Of a DNA stretch of 64,000 bases, positions 1 through 12,394 are shown piece after piece. The notes below the pieces were generated by a model. That model was not told the DNA's origin, did not search any database, and saw only the letters and a list, made by a program, of their open reading frames with translations. The stretch lies in assembly GCA_019914945.1 (NCBI GenBank), contig CM034106.1, forward strand, positions 10,540,501-10,604,500, in the 5' to 3' direction. Made by a program: the position numbers and the translations under genes. This DNA comes from Typha latifolia. Lineage: Eukaryota; Streptophyta; Magnoliopsida; Poales; Typhaceae. Each line of letters begins with the position of its first letter. The first letter of the stretch is position 1.

Positions 1-480
1 ATTATTCTTATTTTAAATTAAACATATTTCACAAATAAGTTAACTAAAATTATTTTAAAATCCTCTTCAAATATGCAATTATACATAACTACAAAAAAAG
101 AAGAAGAGAAAACTATCATTTAAATTTATGTCAAATTAAGGGTATTTGAGTTAATTTTTATTTATATTTTTTAGCTCAATTTTATGTCATATCAAAAATA
201 ATTATTAAATTAGTATTCTAAATTATTTATTAAAAAAAAACTAGCTGAACCAAACGGTGCCTTAGATTATAATAATGCTTTCAATCTTATATTAAACGAG
301 TTATATTTTGACTAATGTGTGAAGATTAAACAACCGCATACATTAATTCTTATGCAGACTTACCCGGCGGCCGACAACTACCTTGTAACACGTAAGCACC
401 AACCAAACGACTGTCCGTAAAGAACTCTTTATTTTTATGCGGAACCATCCGCATAATCATTAAAGCGGTCATAGTCGTGA
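1..480. other. AT-rich flank upstream of the rhomboid gene
   Basis: No coding potential is visible. The DNA is AT-rich. A short inverted repeat (ATGCGG, 6-nt gap, CCGCAT) lies near 438-455, just upstream of the predicted TATA box; its role is unknown. Confidence 0.6.
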
Positions 481-483
481 CAC

Positions 484-490
484 TATATAG
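484..490 (+). promoter_or_regulatory. TATA box of the rhomboid gene
   Basis: TATATAG lies about 95 bases before the ATG at 581. This would place a start site near 515 and give a leader of roughly 65 bases. The call rests on motif and spacing only. Confidence 0.5.
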
Positions 491-580
491 TTATCCTCTT
501 GACCTTTGAGACTAATAAAGGAAAAAAAGACTCCTTTGTTTACTCATCGTACTTGAAATTAGGAGAGCGAAACCGAGGAA

Positions 581-3500
581 ATGTCTTCTACGATCGATAT
601 CGAGAGAGGCGGCGCCGCTACTAGATCTGGGGGGGCCGGTGGCGCGAAGGGTAGAGGCGGCGCCGGATACCCCAATGGGGCCGGCAATGCGTCGTCTTCG
701 CCGTTCTACTACGATCCGGGGTACGTGGCGGACAGGGAATGGACCTCGTGGGTGATACCCATGTTCGTGGTGGCGAATGTGGCGGTGTTCGTCGGGGTGA
801 TGTACGTCAACAACTGCCCCGCCCACCCCAACCCCTTCGGCTCCTGCGTCGCGCCGTTTCTCCATCGCTTCTCTTTCCAGCCGCTTCGCGAGAATCCACT
901 CTTTGGGCCGTCCTCCTCCAAGTAAGGTTTTTTTTTTCCTGATTAAATGGCTCTGTTTGTGCCTGAATTGTGATAAATTTGCGAGTTTTGGGTTCGGGTT
1001 GGGATTTGTGGTAGATTTGGTGAAGACCACTTCGTTTCTTGTCTGAATTTTTATGGGGGATGTAGGTTTTTGGTGAAAGGGTTTGGGATAAATGGATCTT
1101 AGCTTGATCTTTTGTCTGTTCTGAGCTTTTCCTGGTTCAGATTTGAGCGCAATTTCAGGATCTAGCCTGTTCCTAGATCGTAAGTCAATTAACTGGTCCG
1201 TCTCCTTTAGCTTGCCTTTTCGCTTATAACTTTCGGTCAAAATTGGGGCGTCTTCAAGAATAATTTTGGTTGTTCAAATCAGATGCTGAAACTTGTGAAG
1301 TTGAATTTGGTGTTTCGATGCCTACAGTAGAGATATACACTAGTCTCTCTGACGAATTTGGGCAAAAAGAACTTAACATTTGTTTTTTTTTCTTTTTTCA
1401 AAACCTGATTCAGCTTTTCAATCATGATTCATTTCTTTTGTGCTTTTAAGAACTGCATTTATTGGGTGATCTTACTGTATGTTTCTTTTATTCAAGCATA
1501 TGAGATACTGAAATGTAGGACTATTTGTTTCAGATTAGAGAAGCTGGGAGCACTTCAATGGGACAAAGTTGTCCATGAACATCAAGGGTGGAGACTTGTT
1601 ACGTGCATTTGGCTGCACGCTGGTGTTGTGCATCTGCTTGCTAATATGCTAAGCCTTGTTTTTATAGGAATTCGCCTTGAACAGCAATTTGGATTTGGTA
1701 AACGTCATACTTTTCCTGTTGTTTGCCTTTTGGCAATTACAAGAATAGCCTGCATCTCTGTCATATGCATCAAAAGCAAAAGTTGGACATTTTTTACCGT
1801 CTGTGGCATAATATTCATACGATAACTCTTTGTTGTCTAATTGGCTTTCACCTTTTTGAGCATCCACCTTCACGCTAATAGGAAACTCTTGGCCAGAATG
1901 TATGTATTTGTGTTTCTATTTATAATTTAACTCTTAAATCATCCAAATATTGATGGCAATTTGTGAAATATCAGAAGTTTAAATTGCCCATAAATCTGTT
2001 AACTTGTTCATTGCCTTTAGCTTGCTTATTCGGATACAACTTTGGGACAAAATTGGGGCGATTTCAAGAACAGTTTTGGTTCAAATTAGATGAGAATTTA
2101 TCGTCGGGGAAGAATTAGATGGTGAAATTCCTGAGATAACAGAATTTGTTTGTGTTGTGCTCCCTTAGAAACTTTACACTAGTCCCGAGGGATCCATCCT
2201 GAATGATCTTTGCCTGCCTGGTCTCTTGCAGTGAGAATTGGGGCAATATACCTTCTCTCTGGGTTTGGTGGTAGCGTCCTCTCGTCTCTCTTTATTAGAA
2301 ATAGTATATCTGTTGGTGCTTCTGGTGCTTTGTTTGGACTTCTTGGAGCCATGTTGTCAGAGCTTATAACTAACTGGACTATATATACCAATAAGGTGGA
2401 TCCATCTTCTTTATTATTATTTTATTATTTGAAATTTACAAGCATTTTGTCTTAAAGCTTAGAAAACTCACTTCATTAATCTGATTTTGCAGGCTGTTGC
2501 TCTGTTAACTCTCTTGTTCATCATTGTGATTAATTTAGCCCTTGGAATACTGCCGCACGTTGATAACTATGCCCATATAGGAGGCTTTCTGACTGGTTTT
2601 CTTCTGGGATTTGTTCTATTGATACGTCCTCGATTTGGTTGGCTGGAACACCACAATCCCCCACCTGGGAGTAAAGCCATGTCAAAGTATATGGCATATC
2701 AGTACATCTTATGGTTTGTCGCACTGATCTTGCTTATAGTTGGGTAAGCATTTCTGTTCATTTTTTATTAACATTCAGTGCTCCAGAGAATGTGGTACTC
2801 TTAACTAGAAGTTCATTGTATCATAAGCTGTTTCATTTTGGCTTTTGGGCTTCATGTGATGTGCTGTTAGTTGCACGAAATTCTCTTACTCTCTTAGCAA
2901 ACTTGACCGCCCGATGTGTTTGCAAGTTGTTCTTCAACTTTTCCTAATTATCTTAGTAATATGATAGGAGAATCATTGATTTATGCATGGATATGTTCTT
3001 CCAGAATTTGTTTGACAAAACTCATTTAGTAGATTGTTACAAAGAACTGTATTATTTGATCAAAGGACAACATTTGCTAGGGACCAATCCACTAGACCTT
3101 TTGCTTTACAAATACTTATCCATTGAAATTGATTCTTGGACTCAAAAAGTATGGATTGGAGAAATTAGATCAGCAGTTAAATGTCAGCTAGCTGCAGATT
3201 TAAATAACTAACAGACCACATATAAAGTCCACTGTGTTAGGCCTATTTCCTTGTATGCCATACTATTGTACTATGCAATGTATGTATGTACTGTGAAGAA
3301 CATTAATCGTTTCTTATAGACCAACTGATTTTGGATTTATAAAGCTGTTTAAATCAGGTTGTTCAAGGAAAACTTAGGAGTTAGGAAAAACAAAACAGAC
3401 ATGAAATATTTAGTGGTGCTGGTGTTGGAATACCATCTAGATCTTAGAATACCATTTGCAGGTCTCATTCATTGACTAGTTTGACATGATGTTCGCTAGG

Positions 3501-3707
3501 CCAAGAATCTCGATCAATTTGGTTTGTTCTTTGCTACCAACTATGATATCAGTCAGGTGGACTTGTATTCAATCTTTCTTGCTACTATTGTGCAGATTTG
3601 CGATTGGGCTGATAATGCTATTCAGAGGAGTAAACGCGAACAATCATTGCCACTGGTGTCACTATTTGAGCTGCGTTCCTACATCAAGATGGAGCTGTGG
3701 AAATTAA
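581..3707 (+). CDS. Rhomboid-like serine protease (plant RBL1/RBL2 type)
   Basis: Intramembrane serine protease that cleaves membrane-anchored proteins, probably in the Golgi or other secretory membranes. Five exons join in frame: 581-921, 1534-1697, 2232-2395, 2493-2743 and 3596-3707, giving 343 residues. The N-terminus is Gly/Ala-rich and cytosolic-looking. About seven hydrophobic segments follow. The catalytic Ser is S199 in [10 protein letters not shown], and the catalytic His is H251 in [11 protein letters not shown], so the Ser-His dyad is intact. The HLLANMLSL segment near residue 140 supplies the conserved His/Asn of the oxyanion region. The C-terminus carries the Cys/Trp-rich [15 protein letters not shown] tail characteristic of plant RBL proteins. 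Exon 1 is much more GC-rich than the rest. The start is the first ATG after the predicted TATA box and gives the family's N-terminal length. Confidence 0.93.
1181..1352 (+). repeat. Intronic duplication, copy 1
   Basis: This piece of rhomboid intron 1 resembles 1991-2190 in intron 2. Both share TTTAGCTTGC, CAAAATTGGGGCG, TTCAAGAA, AGTTTTGGTT-like text and a terminal TACACTAGTC, in the same order and orientation. Confidence 0.6.
1991..2190 (+). repeat. Intronic duplication, copy 2
   Basis: Diverged direct repeat of 1181-1352, ending about 40 bases before exon 3 of the rhomboid gene. It is not coding in either copy. Confidence 0.6.
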
Positions 3708-4508
3708 TTATGATTGACACTTTCACCCTCAGTGTGGAGTAAAAAAAAATTAAGGTGCTACTTAAGGGCATCAGAATGTCATTGTAATCTGAGAATTTGA
3801 CATTGATTATAATTCTTACTGTACATAACTTGGACAAGCAGAATCGATCAGTTTCAGATTGTTCTGTTACTTATTCTTTTTGTCACACAAATCGAGCAAT
3901 CATGTAGTTTATTGACTTCATTCTTCATGTTTGAATCTCTTAAGACCTGTTCTTTGACAAGTATCTTCATATGCTTTTCCATTACCTTATACTTTATTAT
4001 TACTTCCAGTGAAAGGTAAGGAATGCTTCCGCTCTCCTTCAATCTTTATTGGGCAACGACACTGGGCCTTGATCTATCTTTTGTGTGTTTTCTACCTTGG
4101 GGTGTATATTGGAAGGTATCAGCTAATAGCTACCATATTTATGGAAAGGAGGCAGGTTGGTGTATGGCATAGATTATGATATGTGTAGGCCACTTCACAA
4201 ACCTCAATTCTATAAAAGAAGTGACAAAAATTAATCCGACACGTGTCGATAATTTAGCTGTTTAAAAAATTTTAATTTAGATTCAGGTTATAAATAAATT
4301 TTTTTTAAATTTGATTATTAAACGGGTTGTATTCATATTTATTATCTTGATAAAAGAATATATTTATAATTCGAAAATCTATGGTAAATTGGTCTATACT
4401 TGTGTTCCAATCGGAATGGTGTCGTGGTGTTGTTGGTTATCATAACGTGATGGTCATTTTACGATTTTTTTTTAATGACGTGACTAAACTGACTTATATT
4501 AAATATGC

Positions 4509-4510
<2 letters not shown>

Positions 4511-4549
<39 letters not shown>
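4511..4549 (+). repeat. (AAT)n microsatellite
   Basis: About 12-13 tandem AAT/ATA units. Confidence 0.95.
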
Positions 4550-4635
4550 GAATTTATATAAAAAGTTAAAAACACTTGGAAGAGACAATCAAGTCAAGTC
4601 GACCGTTTAATCCATCCTGATCCAGACCGAAGCAG

Positions 4636-4649
4636 CACGTGGCCACGTG
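4636..4649. promoter_or_regulatory. Twin G-box palindrome
   Basis: CACGTGGCCACGTG is a perfect 14-bp palindrome holding two CACGTG G-boxes. G-boxes bind bZIP and bHLH factors. No gene starts nearby, so any function here is unproven. Confidence 0.4.
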
Positions 4650-5568
4650 GGTGGGGATACTGAAATGGGGTTCCACCTTCCACGCTGCGCCGCGAAGCGC
4701 ACATGAACCCTCTTCTAGTCTCTTACTAATAATACTACACTATAATTAACTATACTAATTATCTTCATTAGCATTACTCATAAGATTTAAAATTCGATCT
4801 AAATACCTATTTTAATTCCCAAATTTTGTCGACTAAATAATATTATATTCTCACTTGGCATTTTCCTAAGTTTATAAATCCTCGCTATGCCCCTGGGAGC
4901 TCCGAGTCCAAGCCTCCAAGCCCAAGGGCATAAGCACATGGGAATGCCTTCACTCCAGAAGCTACCATGTTAACAAATAGCATCAAAATAGCCCTTAAGT
5001 TAAATAAAAACAAAATATTTCTTACGAGATGTGTCCCATCTTTTGTCTCTTCTTCACTACCTTTCTATTAGGCCATGACAAAATACCCAAACATGCATAT
5101 TGTGCATTGCATCTGGATTCATAGCTTCTTCCTCTTTTTTTATAAAAAAGAAAAAATATTTACCATGGTTAACGTAATCATGTTCTCCTATTAAGTTTGA
5201 TAAGAGATGAGAACTATTTAGTTGTTAATTAGTTCGTTAATAAGAGAGGATTATGGGCCGACCAAACCAAATACATTGCTTTGTATTAATCATTGGAGAA
5301 TGTCGTACAATGATTAGCATCAATGACAAGGTTGGTGTGATAGCTAGAAATACTGTATAGTTGGAATGTTATTACCATTAATGTCTCTTCAGCCTAGTTT
5401 GCTTTTAGTTTATGAACTCCTAAATTAATTCAGTAAACTAAATATTATTATTTTTATATATCTAATTAATACTAAAATATGAGACTAGCTAATTGAGTTC
5501 AGAATTTAGTCTTAAACTAAACAAGGCCTTTTGAGATAGCAATGTTATTAATACTATGATTCTATGAA

Positions 5569-5570
<2 letters not shown>

Positions 5571-5608
<38 letters not shown>
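5571..5608 (+). repeat. (AT)19 microsatellite
   Basis: Uninterrupted AT dinucleotide run. Confidence 0.97.
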
Positions 5609-5610
<2 letters not shown>

Positions 5611-5846
5611 AGGTAGAGTATTATGATAATATTTTCTTATTTTGAAAAGAAAAAGATAATGATTACTTAATGCGATTAATAGCACTTGAACCTTGAAGCT
5701 TTTTATTTAATTGGGAATGGTCCATGCTATAGTAGTAGTTGGGGAATGGGTAGATAGAAAAGGTTTAGCTTCACATGTGTTCATATTTTGTCGCTTGGAC
5801 TAAAGTACTCACCGAAGACTTAGTCAATGAAGATTCCTCCATTGAC

Positions 5847-5872
5847 TATATATATATATATATATATATATA
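5847..5872 (+). repeat. (TA)13 microsatellite
   Basis: Uninterrupted TA dinucleotide run. Confidence 0.97.
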
Positions 5873-7706
5873 CAAATATATTTCATATTAATAATGCTAT
5901 TCAAAAATTTTACAAACACTTTTGATGTTCATTGATAGATTTTCTCACTATCTCACAATACTTACTATTAATGAACATGATAGTGACACATTATTTTGTT
6001 TATAGTATACTTGTAAAGTGCTTGTAAGTATAATATTACTCTATATATAATGATAAATATACTTTGACTCCTTAATTATTACCTAATTTTATATTAGTTT
6101 TCTCTTTATATTTTGTGATATTTTTCATTTTATTACAAAACACTCAAAACAATATCTATCTAGGATAATTAATGTTTTATATTAGTACACCTAACTAAAT
6201 CACATATCAACGTAACACCACTAAAAATTGTGAGAAAAAATAAATAAATAATAGCACAATCAAATACATCATAACACATTCAAGTAATTAAATAATTTAA
6301 GATGGTTTAGGAATATGACACCTAGACAAAAATATCAGACCAAAAGAGACATTAACCCTTTTAATTATGTAAAACCTCTAAAATGCCCGTGTAACTTTTT
6401 TTTATTTAAAATATAACCAGTTTAAGCATTTAAAAAACTATTTTATCTCATTTATAAAAAAAATTGAATTTAAGAATTAAGATAGTTATTTGACGATTTA
6501 AATTACCATCATCAAGGAAAGATATTAGATAGCTTAAAGTATATATATATATAGTGTTAGTTTTAGATGAAACATACAATAGTTACACTTTGGTCAGAAT
6601 GGTATGATTGTTAAGTGCTTAAATTTAATGTATAAGAGATAAGTGTAATTTATCCCTCAAAAAATAAAAAATCCTAGAAAACATAGAAGCAAAATTTATT
6701 AAAAATTCCCTCCATATAAAAATAATAAAATAAATTTAACAAATAAGAAACATAGCACACCTACTCATTTCTCTTATCTACAGTGTTCTTGGAGTATTAC
6801 TGTAAGAGACATATGGTGTGAGAAAAGATGACCACAAACAAAGTTCTTATCTTAGCATATGTATATGGCAATGTATCAGAGCTATCTTTTCAATAGGTCA
6901 TAAGTTAAGAAAGGAGGTAGCCCTATAAAATTGGTCACAATATATGTTTCAATAAAACAAAATATTATTAAATATTAATTTAATGTTTATATTAAAAAAA
7001 AAACTTAACTATTAAATTACAGCAGTGACGTGTCCTCAAACTATAGCTAAAGAGCCCAGCATTTAAATTCTAGTTCCAGTTGTGAGTTGCCAAATCATTT
7101 GAGCTTCCTCGCAAAATCTCCGAGTTGTATTAACCCCAGCTATCCAATCTCTTGGGAAGAGGTAAAAGTACCTGAATTCGAATCAATTCAAAATAGCGAT
7201 CAGTGCATGAAAAGATGCCAAATCTTGTGGAATTTCCAGACGCATCTTAGAAAGGAATGCAGCGTTAGTAGGCTAGGCTAGTTTAAAAGTCCGAAGGTTG
7301 ATTGAGATATCGTAGAAGACTACAAAAAAAAAAGGCTAAACAAAAAGAAACATGACTACTACCAGTGACGATAAATTCCAAGGGGTCAAGAGGTTCTGGA
7401 CTGGTCTAAAGGGCACTTGTCTTGCCGCGTCCAATCATCCCTTTCCTTCACCAACTCCATTGTTAATGGCTGCCTTCTTAACTTCCTCTCCCTCACCAAC
7501 CAAATACTAATGCAGCCATGTCTTTTTCCCCTTAGATTTGTGACACTTGTGACTGGTAGTGGTCTCCTGCTTTCACTATACATGCCAACCCAAATTTAAC
7601 ACATTGATTAAGCATCAAATTTGGCATCACAAAAGGCCGGCTATTGTAGCTCGACAGTCATTCTATCCACTTTTGCATGACAAAGTTTACCACCCGCAGA
7701 TTAGAT

Positions 7707-7709
<3 letters not shown>

Positions 7710-7755
<46 letters not shown>
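7710..7755 (+). repeat. (GA)n microsatellite
   Basis: About 22 uninterrupted GA units. Confidence 0.97.
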
Positions 7756-7759
<4 letters not shown>

Positions 7760-8370
7760 TAGAGTGGAGATAAAATGCACCGACTTACATTTTGTTCAGA
7801 GGAACAAAACCAACCTCCTGTGATCTACTACGGGCCCCATTAGATCGTTGGATTTGGACTACATATAGATCACGTTCACCCTTGGAGACAAGAAAAGCCC
7901 AAGCCAAAGGTGCCAAATTAGTTGCTTAAGATATAAAATGATAAACATTGCATCATTCGGACCATTTCCTGGGGACAAGTCATTCAAGGCTTGGATAGTC
8001 GATCCAAAAACGTAGCATACCCGGCACTCACCGAATCCACCCATCTCCACCGACACCAACTCGTATTATAATATTATCTACCCTACTAACACATCCCAAA
8101 AACAATACCTTTCTTTAATTTATCATGACATCGTACACATTTGTCTCTGTGTTAGCCAACAGTATGTGTGTCCTTTGGCCGTTCTTCTTGGAATAAAGCA
8201 ACCACCTGGTAATTAAATGGCAAAGCATTGGCATTGATAGCAAAACATGGCATTCTGATTACATGAGGAGGAGGACAATTTACTACCACTAGGCACTAGC
8301 TAGAGAGGGATTACAACAAAAGGGGGGGAAGTTCTAAAACGTAGGATAAACAAAACATCACATTGGTTGA

Positions 8371-10632
8371 TTAATTAGTATATCTGATAGGCATTCCTAA
8401 TCTATCCAACCTCCCAGATCCTGGATAAGCCTTGTTGGCGAACTTGGCATGCAAGGAGTTCGACTTCTGGGCACCTGGGAGCTTCTTCACCGAGCCAGAC
8501 TTCTCGTACTCCGCAGGCCTTTGCTTTGGTGCACTCTGAGACCTAACCTTGGCCCTGGAGGACTCGGTGTTTGCCATGTAGCTGGGGTAATCTGAGAACC
8601 CGAATAAACTGCGAGAGCACTCACTTTTAGAAGGCGTGAACGGCCCTCTCCTCGAGCTACCAGGGCGAGAAGTGGCGGAGTAGTAGTGGGGGCTCTCGCT
8701 GATCTCGGCGGAGTCGGCCGGAAACCTAAGTGGGCTAAGGGATTGCCTCATGTCCACAGTGGAAGGGCTCCGGATGGATAATTGTGCAGTTGTCGAGTCC
8801 TTCGAAGGTGAGTCTGGCACAGTTGCATAGCTTCGACTATTAGAGCAAGAAGACTGCATGTTATTGTGATTGCTTCGCCTCTTGGAATTGAATTGAGGCT
8901 TTCCAGGGTCCACTTCCAGGATCTTTGCACTCTTATCATCATCAATTGCGGCACTGGTAACCTCCTGGTTATTCCAGTACCTCTCCTCTATCCAGCGATC
9001 CAACCAATTCCACCCGGAAGAATGTGATCTCTCTCGATCAACTGCATCAGCACCAGCTGACTTGGACGAATTCCTCTATATACCAAAAACAATTGAACCA
9101 GTTAATAAAGCACCACCTAAAAATTATCACAATCTGCTAGGACTATATCGAAAAAAAAAATTACCACGAGCGACCCAGACCGATCAGACTTCGACCCATT
9201 TGTTCGAGTACTATGTTCATATTTCTCCGGGGTTGGAGGACCCTGGAGAAAAATAAATAAGTAAAAAAATAAACAAAAGAAGACGTTACATCGAATGCTT
9301 ATTAATTAAAGAAGAACAAACGTTACATACCGGGTGACTACGTGTGGACTTATCGGGACGAATCCTCTCGGATCGGATGGCTCGGCAAGCTCGAGCCCGG
9401 GCTTGAACCCGAACCAAAGCCTGCATGCATCTGAGCGTCTCGGCTGCTTGCTTTCTTACAATATTGCCCCTGACCAATGCCTGCAGCTTCACCAGCCCCC
9501 TCAGGGCCTTCAATGCCCTCCTCGCCTGCACACAGCACAAATGTGGTAATATTAGAAGAATCTTATCCACACTAAGAAATTAGATTCCCCATGTTCTTCC
9601 ACAGTGATCAATAAAACTTAGTTTAGGAGACAAGAGACCAAGGGTCTCAGAGATAGTTATAAAATATACAAAAGGGTGCAGAGAGTTAAAAGAAATTAAT
9701 ATCTACGCCTCCGAGTTCCAACTGTAGTAGCCATTGCAATTACCAAACGTGGAGGGTGAGAAGACGACGACGGACAACAGCCAACTACTCCATAAGCCGT
9801 GCACTTAAATGGACCGCGTGGGAACGGAAGGACCCCATCTACCCTTTTAGATTATTCCGCTCATACTTACCGGTGAAGGAGTTTTATCCAGGGAGTTCCG
9901 AGTTAAAAGTGAATTAATGTGCATTAAGAATGGAGGGATAAGAAGTGGATAAAAGTAGTATATTTTAGGAAAAGGAAAGGGGGTATAGCCTTTAGGTGAA
10001 ACGGCAACTCGGAGGTGACAGGACCCATTCGAATCACGCGATCCAGCTCACTGGCTATTCTTAGGTAAATCCCCATTTGGTTATCCGGACGAGAATAAGT
10101 CCCTCGTAGGGAAATATTGGATTTTTAGGGATAAAAAGTTCGATGTTATTCTAGAAATTGGGAATAAATCGGAGCTCTGGAAGAGAAGGCTAACCAGATA
10201 TCCACGGAATGCGGATTGGATCTTAACCGCCGCCCACTCCTCCCGCTTCCCGAATCCGACGCACCTCCCGCTGCTCGTTAGCCTCACCACCGCCGCCGCC
10301 GCCTGCGCCGCCGCAACAGCAGCCTCCGCCACGGCGGCGGTCGCCGCCGCCACCGCGATCGCCCGTTTGCTCTCCTCCTCCTGGTCCACCCGCGCCGTCT
10401 CCGCAGCCGCGTACGGCCGAACGACCTCCCTGTACGAGACCTTCCTCTCCTCCACCGCCGCCCGCATGGCTTGCTTCTGCTGCGGGACCTTCTCCTTCTC
10501 GCGGAAGGATTTCCCGAAGCCCCATCTCTTCTTCTCGCTCGGGGGGCGAGACGCCTCGGGAGTCGTGCCGGCGCTGGAGACGGACTTTCTCCCTCCTAGG
10601 AGCCCCCGGAGCCACCTCGCGGCCCGGCCCAT
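8371..10632 (-). CDS. IQ67-domain (IQD) calmodulin-binding protein
   Basis: Plant scaffold protein that binds calmodulin and usually associates with microtubules, the nucleus or the plasma membrane. Four exons on the minus strand join in phase 0: 10632-10195, 9525-9331, 9242-9165 and 9075-8371, giving 471 residues. The start at 10632 was chosen over the upstream in-frame ATG at 10698 because it gives the family's [14 protein letters not shown] opening. An Ala-rich stretch covers roughly residues 95-120. The IQ67 region runs from about residue 130: [13 protein letters not shown], then [20 protein letters not shown], then [15 protein letters not shown]. The exon 1/2 junction falls inside the first IQ motif, the conserved IQD intron site. 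The C-terminal exon contains a DUF4005-like segment ([20 protein letters not shown]). Exon 1 is very GC-rich. Confidence 0.93.
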
Positions 10633-10882
10633 CTTATTCTCACCGCTCCTCCGCCCGCCGAGACCCGACGCGCTTCGCGGAGTAGCCCATGGCCTCAAAT
10701 TTGAGTTCCCCCTCGTCCCCCGAAAAAAAAGAGCGGGAGATTTGAGAAAAAGAAAGGGAAGAGGAGTGGAAAAAGGTCAGCGGAAAGGAGAGGAGAGTGA
10801 TGGAAGAGATGGGAGAAGAGAGAGTCGAGGGAGTCAGAGAGGCGCAGAGCAAATAAGAGTAGTGTGAGGGCGGCCTCTTCTC

Positions 10883-10890
10883 TATATATA
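10883..10890 (-). promoter_or_regulatory. TATA box of the IQD gene
   Basis: TATATATA on the minus strand, about 250 bases upstream of the ATG at 10632. It is followed by a CT-rich leader, as is common in plant 5' UTRs. Confidence 0.5.
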
Positions 10891-10892
10891 AT

Positions 10893-12394
10893 AGCTTTAT
10901 ACTATTATACTTGTCAAAAAGGCGAAATGGGATCCCGTGTTCCGCCGGCCTAGGATATGATGCATCATCTTTATCAAATTACAATTTCACCCCTATGCTT
11001 CTTTTACGAAGGACCAGTCAATTGCATGATTTGCATCACCTTATATTATGCTTTAAATTTTAAAAGAAATTGCATTGCTCTTTTTCATATTATAATTAAA
11101 TACTCCTTAAAACAATTTATAATGTTAATATTTTGTTAACCTAATTTTTAGCTTCTTTTTTTTTAAAAAAAAAATCTTGATAAAATACAGAATTTAAACC
11201 ATAAATTTACTTAAACGTAGGGTGTTATATGCAAATCCTCTTTTTGGGTCGACCCGTAGCACTGACAACTGTGCGCTGAGTGGTCCAAACGAAAGGGCCT
11301 GTTTCTCTATCATTAGCCGTCGGATGTCGATCCAACGGTGGTGGTGCTTCCGCTAGGTGAGCTGCGGATGTAGACTGTTCTCGTACGGGTTCAAACCCAG
11401 TTTGACACCCAAAGTACATTCCGGTCTCTGGAAATGATCTCTTGCTGGATATGGGCTCAGCGATCGGACGGTCAGCAATGGATCGATTGGTGTAAGATGA
11501 GATCGGCAACAACGTGGGGCCCGGATGCGGGCGTGTAGTAGCTGGACGGTAGTGATGAACGTGGCGTAGTAATCGTGGGGCCCAGGAGTTTGTTGGCCAA
11601 TTGAGCGAAAGCGAACGGTCACCCGACACGGATAAGTCCACAGCGAATAAGTTTATATCCTGGATAATAGATATCGCTACGGCCTACGGGCCAACCCCAA
11701 GTAATGTTAGTTGATTATTCTATTACTCCACAAATGATTCATACTTAATTTATATTTCTCTCTTTTCAGATCACTCCTCACTTTTAAGAGTAAAATAATC
11801 TATCTATTTTCTTAACGTAGTTCTATGAATGCATCTGCTTAAATTTTGAAAGTTAATTACTAGATGGGTCAAATAATATATTTAAAATAATAAAGATTTA
11901 GAGATAGAATCTTATTTTAGCAATTGATTGACATGTATTGAATTTCTTACTCCTCATCATGTGTAATGTACCAATAATATTACAAAGTAGTCATGATAAG
12001 AGTTAAATCTTCTAAGACAATCCCTTTTATATGAAACATAACATAGCAAAGGTCTATGATTTTATAACATGAGAATTAATTGTCAAGCTTAGTCTGCAAT
12101 ATTTGGTTAATTGCCCCAAGCTAATAGATTTCAGTTAACTTATCGCTTTGATCTCTTATATGCCTCTCTGCTTGAGCTCGTAGCATTTAATTACTTGTGA
12201 GCACTGGAGCTGATAACTATGCTGATCAAGTTTTGGTTTCCACCTTCCACCAGTTGCCTCTGCCAAAAAAATTTACCATTGCTTCCAACGATATAAGCTC
12301 TTCAACTCGATGCCTTACCATAAATCTTCAAATACAAGATCTAGTGAATGGAAATAAAATTATGGAAGCCTTTATCCAATCTCTGCTGAATTAA
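10893..12394. other. Intergenic region with a GC-richer block
   Basis: AT-rich DNA apart from about 11225-11690, which is GC-richer and open for 138 codons on the minus strand (11641-11225). I do not recognise that translation, and no splice or promoter context supports a gene. The stretch 11700-12390 lies just downstream of the PAS gene and contains no kinase-like coding sequence on the minus strand. Confidence 0.5.

Larger units (their letters stand above)
3708..8370. other. Gene-poor AT-rich intergenic region
   Basis: About 4.7 kb between the 3' ends of two convergent genes. It has only short chance ORFs, several microsatellites, long A/T tracts and an isolated twin G-box palindrome near 4636. 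I recognise no gene or intact transposon. Confidence 0.6.

Noticed and set aside
512..1240. 242-codon minus-strand ORF over the rhomboid first exon
   Set aside because: It is antisense to a confirmed GC-rich exon and its intron; the translation is low-complexity and matches no family.
1424..1825. 133-codon plus ORF read as a separate gene
   Set aside because: It reads intron, exon 2 and intron of the rhomboid gene; only 1534-1697 is coding.
10367..10867. 166-codon plus-strand ORF over IQD exon 1
   Set aside because: Antisense to the IQD start and leader; no family match.
11387..11398. B-box-like GGGTTCAAACCC
   Set aside because: No acceptor stem or convincing A-box at the right distance on either strand; chance or a repeat fragment.
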